In this document: one piece after another, positions 1-6,975 of the stretch | How positions within the stretch are numbered: position 1 is the stretch's first letter | How the letters are laid out: every line of letters begins with the position of its first letter | Assembly: GCA_022574315.1 (NCBI GenBank) | Contig: JACZSH010000008.1 | Coordinates: forward strand, 11,940 to 22,537 | Reading direction: 5' to 3' | DNA: 10,598 nucleotides | Source: Chloroflexota bacterium | Lineage (GTDB): Bacteria > Chloroflexota > Dehalococcoidia > Dehalococcoidales > RBG-16-60-22 | The notes under the pieces: generated by a model | Database searches by the model: none | What the model was told of the DNA's origin: nothing | The model's input: only the letters and a program-made list of their open reading frames with translations | Position numbers and translations under genes: made by a program

Positions 1-353
1 GCTCCAGGTTCTGTACTAAAGAAGTAAAGGTACCGGGTTACCGTCAGTTCGGTATAAAGACCATTACCTGGCTGTTCAATTGCGGCTCCAAAACAAAGGT
101 ATCCGATTCCCAGAGCGGCTTCCGGGCGTATGGCAGCGCCGCATTTCGCAACCTCACCCTCACTGAAAGGGGGATGGGCGCCAGCATTGAAATCCTGGAG
201 AAAGCGCGCCGCGCCGGATCGGTCATCAAAGAGGTGCCCGCTTCCTGTATATATACGTCATCCAAGTTGACGCCAAAAGCGGCCAGGCACGGGCTAAAAG
301 TAGCCTTATCTGTCATCAGGATACGTCTTAAATATAGCCTGTTCGGTGAATAG
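1..353 (+). CDS. Glycosyltransferase family 2 (polyprenyl-phosphate sugar synthase-like), C-terminal part
   Basis: This is the 3' end of a gene that starts before the window. The reading frame opens at base 3 and runs 116 codons to the TAG at 351-353. The residues S-D-S-Q-S-G-F-R-A-Y (about 34-43 of the visible part) and the following stretch with E-R-G-M-G-A-S-I-E-I-L match the acceptor-side half of GT2 enzymes related to dolichyl/polyprenyl-phosphate mannosyl- or glucosyltransferases, which move a sugar from a nucleotide donor to a lipid carrier at the cytoplasmic membrane face. The visible part ends in a basic, mildly hydrophobic tail with no clear multi-helix membrane domain, as in the short DPM1-like forms. 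The nucleotide-binding half with the DxD motif lies outside the window, so the sugar cannot be guessed. The next gene begins 5 bases after the stop. Confidence 0.8.
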   Translation, partial: SRFCTKEVKVPGYRQFGIKTITWLFNCGSKTKVSDSQSGFRAYGSAAFRNLTLTERGMGASIEILEKARRAGSVIKEVPASCIYTSSKLTPKAARHGLKVALSVIRIRLKYSLFGE

Positions 354-358
354 AGAGA

Positions 359-1327
359 ATGAGTAAAGCTGAAATATCGGTAATCATACCGGTATTGAAC
401 CAGTCAGTCAAAATCAAACGGTGTCTGGAAGCCGTTTTTGCCCAGTCGCTACCACCGGTGGAAGTAATTATCGTTGACGGGCATTCCACCGACGGCACCG
501 TGACCGCCGCCCTTAATTTTCCGGTCAAAGTATGCTACCAGGAGTACGGCGCCGCCGGGGCGGCCCGCCAGCTAGGCGTGGAAAATGCCATCGGCGACTA
601 TCTGGCTTTTACCGATGCCGATTGTATACCGGACAGAGACTGGCTCCAGAGCCTTCTATCTGCTTTTGAAGACGACATCGCCGCCGTGGGCGGGGGAATG
701 ATAAACGTAGGCGAGGGGCTATGGGTCAAGTCAACCAACCTGGCCATGACTACTTTCCTGGGCAGCGGCCGTTCAATACAGGGGCGCATCTTCAAAACAA
801 AACAGCTCGTTAACTGGCATGGCATCGGTTGCTTTAACGGCATGTACCGCCGAGAGGCGATTATCGCGGTCGGTGGTTTCAATGTCAACTTACGCGGCGC
901 GGATGAAACGGAACTGAACCGGAGGCTGTTTAAAAGCGGCCGAAAACTGCTCTACACGCCGGATACGGTGGTCCGGCATGACCACGGCCGGGGGCTGAAG
1001 GAGTTCGCCATCAACATGTATCGCTACGGCACCTGGCGGCGGCAGTGTCGGGTCTGGGACTTGCCGGTGGTACCGCCACTGCTGGCTCCCCTGCTGCTCC
1101 TTTCTCTAATCTTTACCCGCTGGGTGTTTCTGCCGATTATCGTTCTGTACCTGTTTCTCCTGGCGGGCATGGGGATAAAATTCGCCGTCCAGGAGAAAGA
1201 TATCCGGTACCTGATCACCATACCGATTGTTTACCTCGTCGAGCACACCGGCTACACCATCGGCTTCTGGAAAGAGGTATTCAAGCCGGCTAAAATGCCC
1301 GGAACATCCGGGGAGCGGCAGTCATGA
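359..1327 (+). CDS. Membrane-anchored family 2 glycosyltransferase
   Basis: The 322-residue protein has a GT-A fold N-terminal domain. It opens with a beta strand ending in I-I-P-V-L-N (residues 9-14), then V-D-G-H-S-T-D-G (39-46). The metal/nucleotide-binding D-A-D is at 86-88, and an acidic D-E-T-E (182-185) sits where the catalytic base of GT2 enzymes is normally found. Residues about 237-275 form one or two hydrophobic segments (P-L-L-A-P-L-L-L-L and the stretch after F-T-R-W), and another lies near 283-298, so the enzyme is probably anchored in the inner membrane with its catalytic domain in the cytoplasm. This is the layout of ExoA/mycofactocin-type GT2 proteins that extend lipid-linked glycans. 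The ATG at 359 has only a weak purine-rich leader (GAGAGA). Its stop overlaps the start of the radical SAM gene by 4 bases (ATGA), implying translational coupling. Donor and acceptor are unknown. Confidence 0.88.
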   Translation: MSKAEISVIIPVLNQSVKIKRCLEAVFAQSLPPVEVIIVDGHSTDGTVTAALNFPVKVCYQEYGAAGAARQLGVENAIGDYLAFTDADCIPDRDWLQSLLSAFEDDIAAVGGGMINVGEGLWVKSTNLAMTTFLGSGRSIQGRIFKTKQLVNWHGIGCFNGMYRREAIIAVGGFNVNLRGADETELNRRLFKSGRKLLYTPDTVVRHDHGRGLKEFAINMYRYGTWRRQCRVWDLPVVPPLLAPLLLLSLIFTRWVFLPIIVLYLFLLAGMGIKFAVQEKDIRYLITIPIVYLVEHTGYTIGFWKEVFKPAKMPGTSGERQS

Positions 1328-2769
1328 AAGTCTTACTGCTGAACCCGCCCTTTATCGGCCGGTTCTCCCGGACTTCGCGCAGTCCCGGCGTCAGCCGGAG
1401 CGGTACCCTGTACTATCCCTTCTGGCTGATCTATACCGCCGGCGTCCTCGACCAGAACGGCCTGGAAGTCAGCTTTATCGACGCACCGGCGGAAGGCCTG
1501 GCCACCAGTGAAGTCATTGCCCGGGCCAAAGAGAGTCCGCCGCAGCTGATTGTCATCGATACCAGCACCCCCAGCATCTACAACGACATCAAAGTAGCCG
1601 AGCAACTGAAAGAGAACTTTCCGGCTTCATTTATTACCCTGGTGGGGACGCACCCGTCCGCCCTGCCTCATGAGACGCTCCAGTTAAGCGACCAGGTGGA
1701 CGCGGTCGCCCGCGGAGAGTACGATTACACCATCCGCGACCTCGCCGCCGGCCTGAGCAACGGGAGCGATTTAAGCGCCGTCGACGGGCTCGTCTTCCGG
1801 CAGAACGGGGAGATTGTCGAGAACAGACCGCGCGCCCTTATCGAAAACTTAGACGAGCTTCCCTTCATCAGCCGGGCTTACCGTAAATTCCTGGAGACGC
1901 GGAACTATTTCTTCGCCGCCTCCGATTATCCCATGGTTATGGTCATTACGGGGAGGGGATGCCCCTACAAGTGTTTTTTCTGCGTCTACCCCCAGACTTT
2001 TCACAGTCGGCAGTACCGACCCCGCAGCCCGAAGAACGTGGTCGATGAGTTCGAATACATCTCACAAAACATGCCCGAGGTGAGGGAAATCGGCATCGAA
2101 GACGATACCTTCACCGTCGACCAGGCGAGGGCCAGGGAGATATGCCGGCTGATTATCGAGCGCAACCTCAGAGTAAAGTGGTACTGCAACGTGCGGGTCA
2201 ACCTGGAGCCGGAGACGATGAGATGGATGAAGCAGGCGGGCTGCCACCTGGTCACGGTGGGATTCGAGAGCGCCAACCAGGCTATTTTGAATAAAATGCA
2301 CAAGGGAATCACGGTGGAGCAGATTAAGGAATTCGTCAGCAATGCCCGGAACGCCGGGCTGCTGGTTCACGGCTGTTTCATGGCCGGTAACCCCGGCGAG
2401 ACCAGGGAAACCCTGGCAGAGACCCTCAAGCTGGCCAAGGAACTGAACTGCGACACGATGCAGTTCTACCCACTGCTGGTCTACCCGGGCACCGAAGCCT
2501 ACCAGTGGGCAAAGGAAAACGACTACCTGACGACGGACGACTTTCGCCAGTGGGCGACCGAGGAAGCCACCTTTAATTGCGTCCTTAACCTGCCCGGCCT
2601 GAGCACCGATGACATCAACGCTTTCTGCGCCCGGGCCAACCGGGAATATTACCTGCGGCCGCGCTATATGCTGATGAAACTGAAACAGGTAATCCTTCAC
2701 CCGAATGAAATAAGGCGGACTTTAAAAGGCGCCAGGGCCTATTTCGGCATGCTCCGCAAAGGCCTGTAG
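1324..2769 (+). CDS. B12-binding-type radical SAM protein
   Basis: 481 residues. Residues about 1-170 resemble the cobalamin-binding-like domain that precedes many radical SAM domains: M-K-V-L-L-L-N-P-P start, L-I-V-I-D-T-S strand (75-81), V-G-T-H-P-S-A-L-P (107-115) and V-A-R-G-E-Y-D (128-134). The radical SAM core follows, with the cluster-binding C-P-Y-K-C-F-F-C (C213, C217, C220; CX3CX2C), I-G-I-E-D-D (256-261), V-G-F-E-S-A (312-317) and the G-N-P-G-E-T segment (355-360). I do not see the D-X-H-X-X-G motif that gives a histidine ligand to cobalt, which is also absent from many members of this superfamily. Class B enzymes of this type carry out radical C- or P-methylation and other rearrangements. 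In a glycan cluster, C-methylation of a sugar is a reasonable but unproven guess. The ATG overlaps the preceding stop by 4 bases, and the gene is followed 17 bases later by the epimerase. Confidence 0.87.
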   Translation: MKVLLLNPPFIGRFSRTSRSPGVSRSGTLYYPFWLIYTAGVLDQNGLEVSFIDAPAEGLATSEVIARAKESPPQLIVIDTSTPSIYNDIKVAEQLKENFPASFITLVGTHPSALPHETLQLSDQVDAVARGEYDYTIRDLAAGLSNGSDLSAVDGLVFRQNGEIVENRPRALIENLDELPFISRAYRKFLETRNYFFAASDYPMVMVITGRGCPYKCFFCVYPQTFHSRQYRPRSPKNVVDEFEYISQNMPEVREIGIEDDTFTVDQARAREICRLIIERNLRVKWYCNVRVNLEPETMRWMKQAGCHLVTVGFESANQAILNKMHKGITVEQIKEFVSNARNAGLLVHGCFMAGNPGETRETLAETLKLAKELNCDTMQFYPLLVYPGTEAYQWAKENDYLTTDDFRQWATEEATFNCVLNLPGLSTDDINAFCARANREYYLRPRYMLMKLKQVILHPNEIRRTLKGARAYFGMLRKGL

Positions 2770-2776
2770 CCATTCC

Positions 2777-2782
2777 AAGGAG
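2777..2782 (+). promoter_or_regulatory. Ribosome binding site for the epimerase gene
   Basis: AAGGAG lies 4 bases before the ATG at 2787, in the 17-base gap after the radical SAM gene. It is one of the stronger Shine-Dalgarno matches in the window and supports the chosen start, which also places the Rossmann glycine motif at the usual distance from the N-terminus. Confidence 0.7.
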
Positions 2783-2786
2783 ACAA

Positions 2787-3737
2787 ATGAGCCATAAACC
2801 GAGGTATTTTATTACCGGCGGCGCCGGCTTTATCGGCAGTCACCTGGTGGACCGGCTGGCAGACACGAGTGAGGTCACCGTCTATGACAACCTCAGCTCG
2901 GGAAGGGTGGATTTCATCCGACGGCACCTGGATGCGGGACGTGTCCGGCTTATCCAGGCCGACCTGCTGGAACCGGACCGACTGCAGGCGGCGATGAAAG
3001 GCAATGACGCCGTTTTTCACCTGGCGGCCAATTCGGAAGCCAGGACCGGTCTCGAAAACACCCGCTTCGACCTGGAACAGGGGACAGTCGCCACCGGCAA
3101 CGTCCTGGAGGCAATGAGAAGGAACGGGATAAAGAAAATAGTCTATGCCTCCAGCAGCACCGTTTACGGAGAAACGCCGGTCAAACCCACGGCCGAGGAC
3201 TACGGGCCGCTGCAGCCGATTTCCCTGTACGGCGCCAGCAAGCTCGCCGGGGAGGGTCTGATAAGCGCCTTTTGCCACAGCTTCGATATGCAGGGCTGGA
3301 TTTTTCGCTTCGCCAACGTCATCGGGGCGCGGTCGACCCACGGCGTGGTCTTCGATTTCATCAACAAGCTGGAGAAGAATCATGGCGAATTAGAGATACT
3401 GGGAGACGGCACCCAGGAGAAGCCTTATCTCCATGTAGCCGATTGCGTGGCCGGCTTCCTCTACGGCTTTCAGCACGCCGGCGACCGGCTGAACCTGTTC
3501 AACCTGGGGGTCGCTTCTTCCACCAGAGTCAGCACCATCGCCCGTATTCTCACCGAAGAAATGGGGCTGCGGGAGGTCGCCTTCAAGTTTACCGGCGGAA
3601 AGCGGGGTTGGCCCGGGGACGTCCCCCAGGTGCGCTATGACACGTCAAAAATGGAAAAGCTGGGCTGGCAACCGGAGTATACGTCGGACGAGGCGGTCCG
3701 GCGCGGGATTAAAGATATTTTGGGAAAGCCCGGGTAA
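2787..3737 (+). CDS. NAD-dependent epimerase/dehydratase (UDP-glucose 4-epimerase-like)
   Basis: 316 residues, typical for an extended short-chain dehydrogenase/reductase acting on nucleotide sugars. The N-terminus carries the NAD-binding G-G-A-G-F-I-G (11-17). The acidic residue of V-Y-D-N-L-S-S-G (32-39) follows strand beta-2 and favours NAD over NADP. V-F-H-L-A-A (76-81), A-S-S-S-T-V-Y-G (121-128) and the catalytic Y-G-A-S-K (Y148, K152) are all present, so the active site looks intact. The closest family by eye is GalE-like 4-epimerases, but 4,6-dehydratase partners or reductases acting on GDP-heptose are also possible because the gene sits directly upstream of the GDP-heptose pathway genes. 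It starts with ATG after a good ribosome binding site and ends 9 bases before the nucleotidyltransferase. The exact substrate cannot be read from the sequence. Confidence 0.88.
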   Translation: MSHKPRYFITGGAGFIGSHLVDRLADTSEVTVYDNLSSGRVDFIRRHLDAGRVRLIQADLLEPDRLQAAMKGNDAVFHLAANSEARTGLENTRFDLEQGTVATGNVLEAMRRNGIKKIVYASSSTVYGETPVKPTAEDYGPLQPISLYGASKLAGEGLISAFCHSFDMQGWIFRFANVIGARSTHGVVFDFINKLEKNHGELEILGDGTQEKPYLHVADCVAGFLYGFQHAGDRLNLFNLGVASSTRVSTIARILTEEMGLREVAFKFTGGKRGWPGDVPQVRYDTSKMEKLGWQPEYTSDEAVRRGIKDILGKPG

Positions 3738-3746
3738 GGTGTTAAG

Positions 3747-4454
3747 ATGCAAGCAGTCATCCTGGCCGGAGGCATGGGCACCAGACTGAAGCCATTGACG
3801 GAGCAGATACCGAAAGTAATGGCCCCGGTCAACGGAAAGCCTTTTTTAGGGCACCTGCTGGAGCTGTTAAGGGGGTACGGCATCGATAACGTTATCCTGT
3901 GCGTCGGCTATCTGCCGGAACAGGTCAGGGATTATTTCGGGGACGGAAGCAGTCTTGGGCTCAGTATAAAGTACAGCCAGGAAGAGGGGGGGCTGCTGGG
4001 AACGGGGGGCGCCCTGAAGAAGGCGCAAAACCTGCTCGACGAGCGCTTCTTCGTGATTAACGGAGACACTTACCTGCCGGTGGACTACCGCCGGGTGGAG
4101 GATATTTTCCGGCAACGGGACAAACAAGCCCTCATGGTGGTCTATGACAACGGAGATGATACCGGGGTTAAAAACAACGTGGCGCTGGATGATGAAGCCA
4201 TGGTAACCAGATATGATAAAAAGAGTGTCCGCCCTGATTTGAAGTACGTCGAGGCCGGTGTGCTGGCTTTACATCGGGAGGCGCTTTCTATTTTGGAAGC
4301 AGGGCGTGCCGTATCCCTGGAAGCAGGCCTGTATCCGACCCTGATACGGGAAAGACAGCTGGCGGCTTACGTCACGGAGCGGAAATTCCACGATATCGGC
4401 ACCCCGGCACAGAAAAAGGCTTTCGAGGCTTTCCTGGCCGGAGGGGCAAGATGA
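3747..4454 (+). CDS. hddC: Sugar-1-phosphate nucleotidyltransferase, probable D-glycero-alpha-D-manno-heptose-1-phosphate guanylyltransferase
   Basis: 235 residues, the size of a stand-alone NTP_transferase domain with no left-handed beta-helix extension. The signature L-A-G-G-M-G-T-R-L (6-14) binds the NTP, P-K-V-M (22-25) supplies the conserved lysine, G-T-G-G-A-L (85-90) contacts the base, and N-G-D-T (105-108) gives the metal-binding aspartate. The fold alone does not separate guanylyl- from other nucleotidyltransferases. The HddC call rests on the adjacent HddA-, GmhA- and GmhB-like genes, which together form the known route to GDP-D-glycero-alpha-D-manno-heptose described for S-layer glycans of Aneurinibacillus. 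A weak ribosome binding site (AAGGTG, 3736-3741) begins in the preceding stop codon. The stop overlaps the kinase start by 4 bases (ATGA), so the two are probably translationally coupled. Confidence 0.8.
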   Translation: MQAVILAGGMGTRLKPLTEQIPKVMAPVNGKPFLGHLLELLRGYGIDNVILCVGYLPEQVRDYFGDGSSLGLSIKYSQEEGGLLGTGGALKKAQNLLDERFFVINGDTYLPVDYRRVEDIFRQRDKQALMVVYDNGDDTGVKNNVALDDEAMVTRYDKKSVRPDLKYVEAGVLALHREALSILEAGRAVSLEAGLYPTLIRERQLAAYVTERKFHDIGTPAQKKAFEAFLAGGAR

Positions 4455-5425
4455 TTATCACCCGCACTCCGTTCCGGCTCAGCTTCGCCGGCGGGGGTAC
4501 CGACCTGGCCGATTTCTACCGACTCAAGACGGGGGCGGTGGTGAGCACGGCGATAGACAAGTACATGTACATCGTGGTCAACCGGCGCTTCGACGATTCT
4601 ATCCGGGTCAGCTATTCCCGCACCGAGATAGTGAACAGCGTCGACGAGCTGCGCCATCCCATCGCCCGGGAGTGCCTGAAGCTGGTGGGGATTACCCGCG
4701 GCATCGAGATAGTCTCCATCGCCGATATTCCGGCCGGGGCCGGGCTCGGCTCTTCGGGCAGCTTTACGGTGGGCCTGCTGAACGCTCTTTACGCCTACCG
4801 CGGCGTCCTTAAATCGGCGGAAGACCTGGCACAGGAAGCCTGCCGCATCGAAATAGAAATCATCGGGGAGCCGGTGGGCAAGCAGGACCAGTATATCGCC
4901 GCCTACGGCGGTTTCCGCCACATCCAGTTCAATGCCGACGACACCGTTTTTACCGAGCCAATCATATGGTCGAAGAAGAACCGGGCAGAACTCAACCGCA
5001 ACCTGCTGCTGCTCTATACCGGCGACAAACGGCCGGCCAGCCACATCCTGAAGGAACAGAAGGAAAATACCCGCCAGGCCGACAGCATGGCCTGCCTGGA
5101 GAAGATGCGGGACATGGCTTTAGATTTAAGAGAACGACTCAATAACAAGGCTGCCCCGGATATCCTGGGAGAGACGATGCACCGGGGCTGGGTGCTCAAA
5201 AAACAGCTGGCGAGCCGCATCAGCAACACCAGACTTGACGGGTACTATGAAAAAGCGCTCGGTGCCGGCGCTCTGGGGGGGAAGGTGTCCGGGGCGGGGG
5301 GAGGCGGTTTTCTGCTCCTGTACTGCCCCGGCGACAGGCGGGCGGCGGTAAAGGAAGCCCTGGGCTTAAAAGAGCAGTCTTTTTCTTTTGAGCCGGAAGG
5401 TAGTAAGATAATCTACGTGGTGTAG
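4451..5425 (+). CDS. hddA: GHMP-family sugar kinase, probable D-glycero-alpha-D-manno-heptose-7-phosphate kinase
   Basis: 324 residues, full length for HddA-like GHMP kinases. The start reads R-T-P-F-R-L-S-F-A-G-G-G-T-D-L (5-19), characteristic of heptose-7-phosphate and fucose kinases. The ATP-binding motif P-A-G-A-G-L-G-S-S-G-S-F is at 94-105, G-E-P-V-G-K-Q-D-Q-Y at 139-148, and the C-terminal G-A-G-G-G-G-F at 281-287. It should phosphorylate D-glycero-D-manno-heptose 7-phosphate at C1 to give the 1,7-bisphosphate for GmhB. GGAGGGG (4440-4446), inside the end of hddC, serves as ribosome binding site. The gene is GC-rich. Its last 47 bases recur after the downstream FkbM gene (6334-6380), encoding the same terminal residues. 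In other clusters this kinase gene often lies directly beside gmhA, an arrangement the FkbM gene interrupts here. Confidence 0.87.
   Translation: MIITRTPFRLSFAGGGTDLADFYRLKTGAVVSTAIDKYMYIVVNRRFDDSIRVSYSRTEIVNSVDELRHPIARECLKLVGITRGIEIVSIADIPAGAGLGSSGSFTVGLLNALYAYRGVLKSAEDLAQEACRIEIEIIGEPVGKQDQYIAAYGGFRHIQFNADDTVFTEPIIWSKKNRAELNRNLLLLYTGDKRPASHILKEQKENTRQADSMACLEKMRDMALDLRERLNNKAAPDILGETMHRGWVLKKQLASRISNTRLDGYYEKALGAGALGGKVSGAGGGGFLLLYCPGDRRAAVKEALGLKEQSFSFEPEGSKIIYVV
5379..5425 (+). repeat. hddA 3'-end direct repeat, copy 1
   Basis: These last 47 bases of the kinase gene, including its stop, match 6334-6380 at 45 of 47 positions. The two differences (5419 and 5422) lie in the last two valine codons (GTG GTG against GTA GTC) and leave the protein unchanged. 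The spacing between copies is 955 bases and the interval contains only the FkbM methyltransferase gene. Confidence 0.95.
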
Positions 5426-5451
5426 AAAGCCAGTCAGGAGACTCACCTTAA

Positions 5452-6333
5452 ATGATGTCGCTCATACGACGAATAACGCTGTTACTATTTGTTAAAGTGT
5501 CTCGGTTTATCGGCAAGTGCGGGCTCAGCAAGTTCCGCTCGGCGAGGATCGCCCATGGTTTCCTCCTTCGCTTCTTCAAGTCTTTCTTGAAACCAGAGTT
5601 CGTGTTCATGCACGGGCATAAACTATTCCTAGATGCTCAAGACAGCTCCAACTTATCCGTCTACGGTGCATATGAACCGATTGAAACGGAGGTTCTAGAG
5701 AGGGAGATTAACGAAGGCGACGTTGTTTTAGATATTGGCGCCAATATTGGTTATTATACTTTAATTGCGGCCAGACTCGTTGGCAATAAAGGCAAAGTTT
5801 TTGCTTTTGAACCATCCCCGGACAACTTTGCCCTGCTGGAAAAGAACGTGGCGGTGAATGGCTACAAGAATATTATCCCTGTCCCCAAAGCGGTCTCCGA
5901 TGAATCCGGTAAAATCAGGTTGTTTATGGATGAAGCAAGCGGTGTGAGTAACAGAATACATGACCCCGGGGACGGACGTAAGTCAATCACCGTTGAGGCA
6001 ATAACCCTTGATGGGTTTTTTCAGGATTATAAAGGGGAAATTAATTTTATTAAGATGGATATTGAAGGAGCTGAAGCCAGGGCACTTCAGGGAATGCGTG
6101 GTCTGCTAAAAAAGAACCGGAAGATAAAACTGGCGACCGAGTTTTATCCTTCGGCACTGCGAAGTTCCGGTGCCACACCGGAAAACTATCTCAAATCACT
6201 TTCTCGGCTAGGTTTTACCATTAATCATATCGACGAGAAAAATGGGAAATATGAGCCGGTTGATATCGAGAAACTTATGTCATGGGTCAATGGCGGCGGA
6301 CAAATTACGAATTTATTTTGCGTCAGGTCATAA
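5452..6333 (+). CDS. FkbM-family SAM-dependent methyltransferase
   Basis: 293 residues. The FkbM domain is clear: V-V-L-D-I-G-A-N-I-G-Y-Y (91-102) is the SAM-binding motif I, F-A-F-E-P-S (118-123) carries the acidic residue for the SAM ribose, and I-K-M-D-I-E-G-A-E (200-208) is the family hallmark. The N-terminal about 50 residues are basic and hydrophobic, perhaps a membrane-associating segment. FkbM enzymes O-methylate hydroxyls of secondary metabolites and glycan sugars, so it may methylate a heptose or other residue. The gene is strikingly AT-rich against its neighbours (17/60 GC at 6001-6060, 23/60 at 5701-5760, against 39/60 at 4741-4800), which suggests acquisition from elsewhere. AGGAG at 5436-5440 precedes two possible starts, ATG 5452 and ATG 5455. 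Its stop abuts a duplicated hddA tail. Confidence 0.88.
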   Translation: MMSLIRRITLLLFVKVSRFIGKCGLSKFRSARIAHGFLLRFFKSFLKPEFVFMHGHKLFLDAQDSSNLSVYGAYEPIETEVLEREINEGDVVLDIGANIGYYTLIAARLVGNKGKVFAFEPSPDNFALLEKNVAVNGYKNIIPVPKAVSDESGKIRLFMDEASGVSNRIHDPGDGRKSITVEAITLDGFFQDYKGEINFIKMDIEGAEARALQGMRGLLKKNRKIKLATEFYPSALRSSGATPENYLKSLSRLGFTINHIDEKNGKYEPVDIEKLMSWVNGGGQITNLFCVRS

Positions 6334-6380
6334 CTTTTTCTTTTGAGCCGGAAGGTAGTAAGATAATCTACGTAGTCTAG
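6334..6380 (+). repeat. hddA 3'-end direct repeat, copy 2 (orphan kinase tail)
   Basis: This copy begins on the base after the FkbM stop codon. It would encode F-S-F-E-P-E-G-S-K-I-I-Y-V-V followed by TAG in the kinase frame, but has no kinase gene attached. The only two changes from the hddA end are synonymous, which suggests the sequence was once a functional gene end (an allele from another strain, or the displaced original) rather than drifting for long as non-coding DNA. It lies 19 bases before the gmhA start, so removing the 955-base unit would leave hddA directly upstream of gmhA. Confidence 0.93.
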
Positions 6381-6399
6381 GCCGGGACGGGGGTACACA

Positions 6400-6975
6400 A
6401 TGGAACCTGAGAATGAAATATTTGCGGATTATGTAAAGGGACTGCGCGCCTGCCTTGACGAGCTTTCCGGTCAGGACGTGGAGGACATTGCCGACATAAT
6501 ATTTAACGCTTACAAAGAGGGCAAGCAGATATTTGTGCTGGGCAACGGGGGCAGCGCCACCACCGCCTGCCACTTCGCCCGCGACCTCCAGATAAGCACC
6601 GCCGTGGAAGGTAAACCCCGCGTCCGAACGACCAGCCTGACCGACAACGTGGCCCTGGTCACCTCCCTGGCCAACGACATCGACTACAGTCTCATCTTCA
6701 AGGAGCAGCTCATCGGCCAGCTGAACGAGGGGGATGTCGCCATCGGCATCACCAGTTCGGGAAACTCGCCCAACATACTCAAGGCAATGGAGTTCGCCCG
6801 CTGCCAGGGAGCGGTAATTATCGGCCTCATCGGCTTCGGCGGTGGTAAGCTGCAAGAACTCACCCACAAGAGCGTGGTGCTTTCCAGCCAGGATTACGGG
6901 CCGGTAGAGGATACCCACCTGGTACTCGCCCACCTTATCACCTACCTGGTCAGGGACAGGATTGCCCGTGACTAA
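6400..6975 (+). CDS. gmhA: SIS-domain phosphosugar isomerase, probable sedoheptulose-7-phosphate isomerase
   Basis: 191 residues, the usual size for GmhA. The SIS-domain phosphate loop N-G-G-S-A is at 49-53, I-T-S-S-G-N-S (117-123) is the second sugar-phosphate loop, and V-E-D-T-H-L-V-L-A-H (169-178) matches the C-terminal helix carrying the catalytic histidine (probably H173, equivalent to H180 of E. coli GmhA). The position of the E. coli base Glu65 appears to be Asp62 here (H-F-A-R-D-L), which is common in SIS proteins found next to GHMP kinases. The expected reaction is sedoheptulose 7-phosphate to D-glycero-D-manno-heptose 7-phosphate, the pathway's first step. A GGGGG run (6389-6393) precedes the ATG by 6 bases. 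The coding end overlaps gmhB by 8 bases. DiaA-like or other SIS roles are less likely given the neighbours. Confidence 0.85.
   Translation: MEPENEIFADYVKGLRACLDELSGQDVEDIADIIFNAYKEGKQIFVLGNGGSATTACHFARDLQISTAVEGKPRVRTTSLTDNVALVTSLANDIDYSLIFKEQLIGQLNEGDVAIGITSSGNSPNILKAMEFARCQGAVIIGLIGFGGGKLQELTHKSVVLSSQDYGPVEDTHLVLAHLITYLVRDRIARD
6952..6960 (+). promoter_or_regulatory. Ribosome binding site within gmhA that favours the GTG start of gmhB
   Basis: AGGGACAGG lies inside the last codons of gmhA. Its final AGG ends 7 bases before GTG 6968 but only 1 base before TTG 6962. The spacing therefore favours GTG 6968 as the gmhB start, giving a protein beginning M-T-N-R-A-V-F-L-D-R-D-G-T. Confidence 0.5.

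Noticed and set aside
1045..1511. Plus-strand overlapping frames across the GT2/radical SAM junction (1045-1293, 1227-1511)
   Set aside because: They are alternative frames of the two well-supported genes, without motifs or ribosome binding sites.
2062..2700. Long minus-strand open frame (212 codons) inside the radical SAM gene
   Set aside because: It lies wholly antisense to a gene with clear motifs, and its composition looks like the reverse complement of GC-rich coding sequence. No recognisable domain.
2739..3383. Minus-strand open frame (214 codons) antisense to the epimerase
   Set aside because: Overlaps an intact epimerase with all catalytic residues; no supporting features.
4367..5044. 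Long minus-strand open frame (225 codons) antisense to hddC/hddA
   Set aside because: It is a shadow of GC-rich codons opposite an intact GHMP kinase; no motif or independent start signal seen.
5379..6380. Insertion sequence or composite transposon carrying FkbM
   Set aside because: No transposase, no terminal inverted repeats and no short target duplication. The flanking repeats are directly oriented copies of coding sequence.
5426..6399. Integron cassette (attC-like site) around the FkbM gene
   Set aside because: The repeat is the end of a neighbouring gene, not an attC-type palindromic site, and I see no integrase or strong hairpin at the borders.
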